Shown here: positions 57,195-64,000 of the stretch, piece after piece | Layout: the number at the start of each line of letters is the position of its first letter | How positions within the stretch are numbered: the first letter of the stretch is position 1 | Source: Roridomyces roridus | Taxonomy: Eukaryota > Basidiomycota > Agaricomycetes > Agaricales > Mycenaceae | Direction of reading: 5' to 3' | Assembly: GCA_029378245.1 (NCBI GenBank) | Contig: JARKIF010000004.1 | Span: 3,570,120-3,634,119 of the forward strand | DNA length: 64,000 nt | Program-made: the position numbers and the translations under genes | The notes under the pieces: model-generated | What the model was told of the DNA's origin: nothing | Seen by the model: the letters and a program-made list of their open reading frames with translations, nothing else | The model's database searches: none

Positions 57195-58534
57195 CACGCT
57201 GACACGCGTTGACTGCTATCGGACACTGGGGAAGTGGACTCCATACCAATTGAAATGAACTTGCAGCGCAAAATCGGCTCGACTCGTAACGTTATGCTGA
57301 GTGCGAATTTGTGCAATCACCGTCATCCGCTGGTTCAATATCAGCCAATCCGGTGCAGGCTGGCATCAAAGGTCTTGGGCATACGGTCTGGCTTTCTCGA
57401 CTGGCAATTGTTCAGGTCAAGCATCATTACATCGACGTCTTTCGTACGTCCTCTTGTTGACTGTACACTCCACCACACTCGACAGATCTATGTACGCACC
57501 CAGTGTCACAGATTAGAGTGTCAAACTCAGATCCCGCATGCGGCTGCTTCGTTCGATTCGAACTCGAGGGTTGGGGCGACGTCAAAAACGACTTTTTTTA
57601 TGATGCAATTCTCAATTCTCCGTGGCGAGGCGTCGTTGTTTGAATCTGTGATGTTCGAGGATCGCACATCGTCGTCGAGAATGCTTGATGGCCGCGGTGA
57701 CTTGACTCTGGTCAGACCAGTCTCCGGCCTGCCAGTGAATTGTGATTCACGCGATCGAAGTTCGATTGCCTTGAAATTTCAAGGGTGTACAACAAAATCT
57801 GCTCCGGTGTCAGGTAAGTAATTTCGTTGATATCCGCCGACCTTGTTGTAAAGTCGGTTCGGAAGCACCCGCTGCCCGCTAGCGCGCCACGATCAACAAT
57901 GACAATATGAACTGTTCATCGAAGTAACTCCACTTTCCTGATGCTCAGAAAGTTCTAGTGCGGCAGAGAGAAGCGGCCTATGGTCGTCCGAAACGTAACG
58001 GAACAGCGAACTAGCTGCATTTCAGCCATTATTTCGAGTTAAAAAGATATGTCTATTCCTGGTGGAAGAGCAGGATGGACATTGTGCGGCAACGCCACCC
58101 ACTAGACGAGCGCCCAAGGCGATATTCAAACACCCAAATACGCGGGCGGCCAGTCATTCACACGGTTGAAGTTCAATGGCCTCGAGACTGCAAGGAGTTG
58201 CAATCCGCCAAGAACTACTCCGGTGTCAGGTGGGTGATTTCGTTGACCTCCGCCGACCTTGGTTGTAACGGCGGTTCAGAAGTATCCGCTGCCCAGCTAG
58301 CTCGCCGGGATCAACGATTACAATATGAACCGGTCATCGACCACGAAATAACCCCACTTTTCTGATGAACGGGAAGCTCTAGCGGAGCAAAGAGGAGCGG
58401 GGTACGATCGAATCGGCCTCATGGTTCTCCAAACCGTACCAGCACAGTGAAATATCAACCATTAGTTCAAGTCAAAGAGACACGTGCATTCCCTGGGGAA
58501 GGGCAAAATGGACATTGTGCGCCAACGCTACCCA
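57195..58534. other. Region with a tandem duplication and one T-arm-like motif
   Basis: TTCGTTCGATTCGAA at 57548-57562 with T7 at 57593-57599, then a diverged direct duplication (listed separately). No gene supported. Confidence 0.5.
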
Positions 58535-58535
58535 C
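57797..58535. repeat. Diverged direct duplication, unit ~310-325 bp
   Basis: Unit 1 (57797-58105) and unit 2 (58211-58535) share order and many words: 'ccggtgtcagg', 'atttcgttga..tccgccgacctt', 'acaatatgaac', 'gacattgtgcg.caacgc.acccactaga'. The right end of each unit reaches the stop codon region of the membrane-protein gene at 58535, so its 3' flank was duplicated. Confidence 0.7.
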
Positions 58536-59909
58536 TAGAAGGCCCCCGACTCGCGCTTCGCATCAACCTCAACCGGCGAGAGCGGCGGCAACACATCCAC
58601 AGGCGGCAGCATCCCCGTCCGATTCCTCGGGCTCGTCTCCGTCATCGACGTCGTAGAAACATGAACCCGAAACTCGCCCGGCGCACTCCGCAGACTCCCT
58701 GTAGTGGCATTCTCCCGGCCACCAGTCAACAACTGCAACGGCTTCAATTTCGACTTTGACTGCGAACCCGAACGTTCGACCATCCCCGGGGCCTTGGGCA
58801 CAGACTCCGAGGGACGGGTCTGACTTTCGCGTTGCTGGCTGTCTACGGCGAGTTTGGGAGGAGGGCTGGACGGCACCGGCGGGGCTGTGGTAACCCAGAA
58901 GAGGGCTGCTGCGTTTGAGTATGCGAGTAATAGAGGGAAGAAAAATACTACATACGTCCGTGCGGCAGCTTTCGAGGCAAATCCAACCAAACTCACGTCC
59001 GTGGAGGGCAGTCAGAACGGCAATGTTGACCGTCGATGTGGTTAGAGCTGCCAGCGATGCGCTGTGCGACGAACCATATGAGCTCCCTGTGTGCGTGGTT
59101 AGTTCGAGGAGAAACTCACATGAACGTACGTAAAGCCACACGACGCAAGGTAGCACTCCGAGATCCCCGAAGACGGAAGATGGGCCAGATGAAGAGGCAG
59201 GTCAACGTGACGTTGATTGAATCTGTTTTCAATTAGCAGATGAAACCTATGGGACGGGGACCATGACTTACAGATCATAACCCAGCAAAGGCAGGGACGC
59301 CGTGGGTTTAGACCAATCACGCCTGAGAGGATGCGATATCAACCAGGCGATGGGAGTAGAACACTCACAGGCGTTGTCACCCGCTCGGAATTCAGCGATT
59401 CGCTCTGCAATTCCACTCGGGATGGATGACAAAGTGCGCAAGGATAACGTTAACCATGCACCCAAAATCATGGCGATAATAACGCCGACGTACAGCCCCA
59501 CCACGCCCATGCACGCCAGATACACTGGAGATTTCAAGCGTCGTTTTTCGTCCCACCACAATGTAGACTTGCTCAGCTACGCGGCACGGTCAGCTTTCAA
59601 GTCTAGAGCGGGACAGAACAACGCACTGAGGAAGCAGTATAGGAGAATCTTGGAAGTCGTGTAGAACAATACGCAGGTGAAAATCCCCGCTTGGCACGAG
59701 TCAAGCCCAATGCCGAAGATGAGGAGGCCTGCTAGTACAAATCAGTTGAGGTCAGGTGAGACATCCGAGAATAGGAGAGACGCACCAGATAGCACGAAGA
59801 GGTACGAATCGGATAGGATGAGGATTGCGATGCTGCTCAGGGAGACATTTTTGAAAATCAAGGACGAGAGTTCGAGGGTAGGCGCGTGATTGGGTCCTCT
59901 GCGCACCAT
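58535..59909 (-). pseudogene. Multi-pass (7-TM-like) membrane protein with two frameshifts
   Basis: It starts MVRRGPNHAPTLELSSLIFK at 59909. Hydrophobic segments follow: NVSLSSIAILILSDSYLFVL, GLLIFGIGLDSCQAGIFTCV, LFYTTSKILLYCFL, KSPVYLACMGVVGLYVGVII, NVTLTCLFIWPIFRL, SLAALTTSTVNIAVLTALHG and AALFWVTTA. A Ser/Pro-rich cytoplasmic tail ends KRESGAF. I recognise this as an Agaricomycete-specific 7-TM-like family of unknown ligand. Two one-base shifts break it: one after EQVYIVVG, where DEKRRLKSPVY is in the next frame, and one after CVIGL, where KPTASLPLLGYDL needs an extra A. The tail exon is fully open. Either a young pseudogene or two assembly errors. Confidence 0.65.
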
Positions 59910-61452
59910 AGGCCGCGTATTGCTGCTTTTCGAGGTCCTCGATAGCCTGTATATGCTCAGAGATAGAGACGTGTATGTCCTCGACAAGTCTGAGAGCGCT
60001 TGGGATTGCGCAGGAACCCATTCGAACACGAGGGAGGGAACGGTGAGGATGAAGATGCAGAGAAACACAGCCACAAAATGGCCAAATTTGGAAATCGGCG
60101 GACCGGGGAATCGGGAGACATGGGATGTAAATTATGCTCATAGTACTGTACACACGACGCAGCTGCATGTATAGTACTCCTGTAGCCACACTCACAGTCG
60201 GTTGCGTGCAGAACCTCCCAGAATATCAAGGTATCATGACAGAGAAGCGTCCGTGGCGAGAAACAGGGACCGCGGCGGCAGAGCATGAGCAAAGATGGAG
60301 CAGGGGCCGACGCGGAGGTGTATACGCTTGACGAACTCGGAAGGAGAACGGGAGAGTGGTGCACGCTGGCGGGAGCACCAGACGAGGTATTCGGCGGCCC
60401 ATTGCGCATGGCGCAGACGAACGACAGCACGAAATCGCCTCGCACTGATGGTATGGAGGTGGACATCAACGTCTAGCCGGGAGTGCCGAGGTGCACAGCG
60501 ACTTGGAATTTAACCTCGCGCGCGTATTGTCGTATTGCCTGATGAAGTTCTCGCGAAGAAAGCAGAGAAGTGGGCGGAGGGCGGAGGATGCATCGCTGAG
60601 AATCAGCGTCGAGGTAGGCTCCAAGGAAAGGAGCGCCAGGTGCTGAAGGGAGATACACGATGGTCGATAGGCGTGCCACGGACGACTCGCCACTCCGCCC
60701 AGCGAAAGCAGCTGTCGCATCCCAAGTCACGCCAAGGCAAAGCAGCACTCGTCACGCATGCCGGTCGACGAGGTCACAAACGCGGGGAAGACGCAGTGTG
60801 GAAACGAATCCGATCAGCGCGCAAGAGAACGGCCAGTCAAGAACTGGGCACGCGCTGCCACCCTTCATCCTCCTCGTCCCTGCAGCTGCATTACGAGCGG
60901 CACTGTCCACGACGGACGGAGATTCAGCCGTAATCATCCGCTCGCAGACGAGGACGACTTCCGCTCCACACCGGAACGGATGTCGAGAGCACACTCCAGA
61001 CGACTCGTCCTCGTGACTAGCACGGCCGGTGATACGATTGGTCAGCCGAGCGGAATACCACGCCCAGTCCCTCGGGTGCGTGGCTACGACTTGGAGAATG
61101 TCAGCCAATCGGGGCCCCAGTGGCGCAGGGCACGACGTGCAGAGTGAGGATGCGAGGACCGCGCGCGAGAGAGATCGAGTGTCGTCTTCTTGAAGAGCCC
61201 GTATTCATACACGGCTGACGAGGAGGTCGGTCTAATCAGGTCAGGATGCGTTTTAAGGATGTCTTGGGCGACGCCATCTGCATGAGGGTCAATATACGAA
61301 GGATGGGAGAGGTGGAGGGCGAGAATGCGGGGAACACTAGCGTGCGCGATGCCTCGAGTCGTGGTGAGACGATGGGAATCTCTGCACCCGGCAGATGACC
61401 GTTTACGCACAGCGAAAGCTTTGTAAGGCATGGGGAGAGAAGGAGATGCTCA
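59910..61452. other. Intergenic region without recognised gene
   Basis: Overlapping frames on both strands (60,470-61,150) show no family resemblance or splice structure. Confidence 0.4.
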
Positions 61453-61583
61453 CTAACATATTATCCGCCGGTAATGGCTAGCCATTACTAGTTGGATGAG
61501 TGGCTGTACCCCCCGTGGGACTTGGATGGGATGCCGAGTTGGATGGGATTCGGCACCCAGCCAATTTGGTTGTTGGCTGGACC
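61453..61583. repeat. 131-bp direct repeat, copy 1
   Basis: Identical by eye to 61912-62042. It contains the 18-bp perfect palindrome GTAATGGCTAGCCATTAC at 61471-61488 and repeated TTGGATGGGAT words. Confidence 0.9.
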
Positions 61584-61911
61584 TAATCTAATGTGCGGAA
61601 AATTTACACTCCCGGTTGTATTTGGGTAGGATTGATGAAGGTCACGTGAAATCTGGTTGATGCCAAATGAAAAAATGTTGATAGGGGTCTGAACCTTTTG
61701 GGTTTTCCCATACACTTATTGATCCGATCACTCCTGCCTGCTCAGGAGCCACATCTTTAACGGGTAGGATGCGGGTAGTTTCCCGCACTACCCACCTGCT
61801 ACCCACCAAAAAAAAAACTTCTGGATTTTCCCATTGTCTCAGCACATCTGAGATCTCTGATCAGTCACATCATGCCAATTGTACCAATACTACTGATATC
61901 CTACCCACTAC

Positions 61912-62042
61912 CTAACATATTATCCGCCGGTAATGGCTAGCCATTACTAGTTGGATGAGTGGCTGTACCCCCCGTGGGACTTGGATGGGATGCCGAGTTG
62001 GATGGGATTCGGCACCCAGCCAATTTGGTTGTTGGCTGGACC
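61912..62042. repeat. 131-bp direct repeat, copy 2
   Basis: Identical to copy 1 at an offset of 459 bp; palindrome at 61930-61947. Flanking sequence differs on the right (TAATCTAATG after copy 1, AGGGGGCGGG after copy 2). Confidence 0.9.
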
Positions 62043-62529
62043 AGGGGGCGGGATGGGTGTGAGTTCAGGGCATCGGGGAAGTGCGGGTGGCTTTCTGGGC
62101 GGGTTTCGGGCTGGGGAGCGGGAAGGTGTCGGGGTAGAGGCAGCGGGAGAGGGAGTTAGCAAAAAAATGTCAGAAATTCCTGAAAAAAATGGGAGGACCT
62201 GCAGACTGCTTCTGTGAGGATTGTTTGGGTTTTTTTTTTCTGATCCGAACAGCGGCTGATGAGCAAAATCGAAAATACTCGACCAAACGGGTGTATATTG
62301 AGTTCTTTGGCAGTAAATGTTAAATATCTCAGCAACCACTGAACCGTTTTGGACGGGAGTGGGACCGTTGGAAAGCCACGATTGAGGGCTATCGTTCTGG
62401 AATGTCAGATATCGAAAATAAATATGTTGGAAAAATCGAAAATATTCAAAATATTCAATAAACTTGCAATCACAGCCGGGATGGCGGCGGCATCTGTTCG
62501 GCAGCTTTCTGGCGACTCTTGCTTGAATT

Positions 62530-62830
62530 CCCTACGGTTTAACCCTAATCTAGGGTTAGGGTTAAGCCCTACAACGTTCCTTCACTATGATGTCTGCTGT
62601 TAGGTTAAGCGGCTGCTTGGCGTGGCGACTTTTGCTTGAATTCCCTAGGGTTTAACCCTAATCTAGGGTTAGGGTTTAACCCTGATCTAGGGTTAGGGTT
62701 AAGCCCTCCAACGTTCCGAACTATGATGGGAGCCTGTTAGGTTAAGCGGCAGAGAGGCGCGGCGGGACGCCGAGCAGCCGCTTAACCTAACGGCGGACAT
62801 CATAGTGAAGGAACAGTTGGAGGGCTTAGC
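62530..62830. repeat. Subtelomeric repeat block with TTAGGG-like words and inverted arms
   Basis: Three modules of 'taagccct.caacgttcc...ctatgatg...gttaggttaagcggc' lie at 62563-62621 and ~62700-62747 (plus) and inverted at 62769-62828. Between them are short arrays of CTAGGGTTAGGG / AACCCTAATC. The words GTTAGGTTAAGC and TAGGGTTAGGG are telomere-like and fit proximity to a chromosome end. Confidence 0.75.
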
Positions 62831-62879
62831 TTCTCTGGTCCCCGAATTCTCTGTTCCATATCTCTCAACAACAATCTCC

Positions 62880-63659
62880 TGCGTGACAGAAACCCCAACC
62901 TACTCCGACGTGGCACCATCGTACAATGATTTCCCCGGCCGTCCTCTGCTCCCTCCTTATCCTTTCTCTTAGGTTCTCGAGTCTTCCGAAGCAGAGGACA
63001 GGGGATCCAGCTTTCTCACTGAACCTGTGCATCGACTCGACACTATCAAGTCTGCAGAGGAGTGGGAAAAGAACACGGGTCGATACGGGACGCAGTTGAG
63101 TGCAATGCTCTTCCAGCATCACACTCCTGCGTTCAAAGATCTCAACAGACAAGAGAGACGGGACAGAATGATCGAGATGGCCAGTGAATTTAAGCAATTT
63201 GTGGCCGAGCGGGAGTCCGGGGGACGTTGTAGTGACGGGTCTAAATCGTCCGTTGACCGAGTCGGGCATCGGCGTTTCCACAAGCGCCCCTCACGCCGAA
63301 TATAGCGGGTACAGGACTGTTAGCTCAAATTCAGTTGCGCTACTCGCGCTGACTCTGAACAGCTTGAAACTGGGATACTAGCCCATCTGCTCTTTACGGT
63401 GCTCAACGTCTGGCAAAAAAAACCCAACTTTGACCACTTCTTGCACCTCATCAAAAAAATTGTTCCCCCATTGAGGTACTCCACCGTGCAGTGCCCCAGC
63501 ACCAGGGGCTTCACGGACTCGGAGGACGAGAACGGGCGTGTGCTGCTTGGTGTAGTCCATGCACTATGCGTCGAGACGGACCAGGATATCTTGACCACAT
63601 TCATCTGGGACAACCACCCATGGGCCATCGGATATCCGCGCCTTGAAGGTGAATATTGA
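62880..63659 (+). CDS. Possible subtelomeric gene, unknown function
   Basis: Putative pieces: a 5' exon with VTETPTYSDVAPSYNDFPG (~62882-62940); an exon after a CTCTTAG acceptor at ~62971 (VLESSEAEDRGSSFLTEP, then HRLDTIKSAEEWEKNTGRYG, FKDLNRQERRDRMIEMASEF); and a final exon from ~63341 (RADSEQLETGILAHLLFTVL, then FDHFLHLIKKIVPPLRY, ENGRVLLGVVHALCVETDQD) ending at 63659. The polar, helical middle and the long final frame look coding. The joins are unsure, especially the ~129-nt intron with a GTCCGG donor. No family recognised. It is the last gene before the GGTTA tract. Confidence 0.42.
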
Positions 63660-63825
63660 CTCATCCGTCTGTATTCAACACTCGGGAATATTCAGACGAT
63701 ACTGATGAGGAATAGTCAATTGGATCGTCCCTTGGGCCTTGGCACATGTCTTTATTCTTTTGCACATGTCGTCCCTTTGTGGTTGGCTCAATCACTCGAC
63801 ACCAATCTGAAAAACCGAGCGACTT

Positions 63826-64000
63826 GGTTAGGTTAGGTTAGGTTAGGTTAGGTTAGGTTAGGTTAGGTTAGGTTAGGTTAGGTTAGGTTAGGTTAGGTTA
63901 GGTTAGGTTAGGTTAGGTTAGGTTAGGTTAGGTTAGGTTAGGTTAGGTTAGGTTAGGTTAGGTTAGGTTAGGTTAGGTTAGGTTAGGTTAGGTTAGGTTG
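63826..64000 (+). repeat. GGTTA (TTAGG) pentanucleotide array, telomere-like
   Basis: 34 perfect tandem GGTTA units and a final GGTTG, 175 bp, reaching the last base of the window. The G-rich strand runs 5' to 3' towards the right edge, the orientation expected of a telomere at that end. The unit is five bases, not the TTAGGG usual in fungi. Confidence 0.9.

Noticed and set aside
11880..57600. Genuine tRNA genes at the TTCGANT motifs
   Set aside because: No copy has a 7-bp acceptor stem matching its 3' side together with D and anticodon arms. The best A-box-like word (12247) lacks a matching acceptor.
1..64000. CRISPR array, phage genes or bacterial operons
   Set aside because: No regularly spaced direct repeats with unique spacers are present, and all recognisable genes have fungal introns.

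Overview
This window reads as a gene-moderate piece of an Agaricomycete (mushroom-forming basidiomycete, probably Agaricales) chromosome close to a chromosome end. The signs are: genes cut by many ~50-nt GT-AG introns; a secreted class II fungal peroxidase typical of white-rot and litter-decay fungi; an aryl-alcohol-dehydrogenase-type aldo/keto reductase; lineage-typical families (DUF6535 membrane protein, F-box-like proteins, a paralogous pair of orphan proteins with a 'GGTF/GGIF' N-terminus); and a right-hand edge made of 35 GGTTA units behind subtelomere-like repeats. Exon models were assembled by eye from splice signals, frame continuity and family resemblance. No database search was run.

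Layout. 1-454: start of an F-box-like gene running off the left edge. 696-1064: hAT-type MITE. 3619-5126: intact class II peroxidase. 5709-8362: relic of a DUF3435-type (Crypton/Starship-captain-like) tyrosine recombinase, broken by a CATAG-rich insertion and a frameshift, followed by a second hAT MITE with a perfect 8-bp target duplication. 9328-20038: C2H2 zinc-finger gene, Ser/Pro-rich orphan, small-exon secreted protein and another orphan, separated by repeat-rich DNA. 20291-21797: intact aldo/keto reductase. 24021-24800: F-box relic. 24967-29347: short-chain dehydrogenase interrupted by a 3,036-bp TIR element whose removal restores the frame. 30657-34476: F-box gene and DUF6535 gene. 34927-40648: the two orphan paralogues. 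42947-47964: two orphans and a secreted aspartic protease. 51033-55110: Set3/MLL5-like PHD-SET regulator. 55903-60000: relics of an aspartic protease and a Rho GTPase, then a frameshifted multi-pass membrane protein. 60000-64000: subtelomeric repeats, one possible gene and the GGTTA tract.

The genes do not form an evident pathway cluster. The peroxidase, aldo/keto reductase and SDR could all serve aromatic or lignin-derived metabolism, but they are 15-20 kb apart, on both strands, and separated by repeats. The strongest unifying feature is mobile and repeated DNA: two hAT MITEs with target duplications, a 3-kb element inside a gene, a captain-like relic, more than 20 copies of a tRNA T-arm/B-box-like motif usually followed by a T-run, 131-bp identical repeats, and several broken gene copies.
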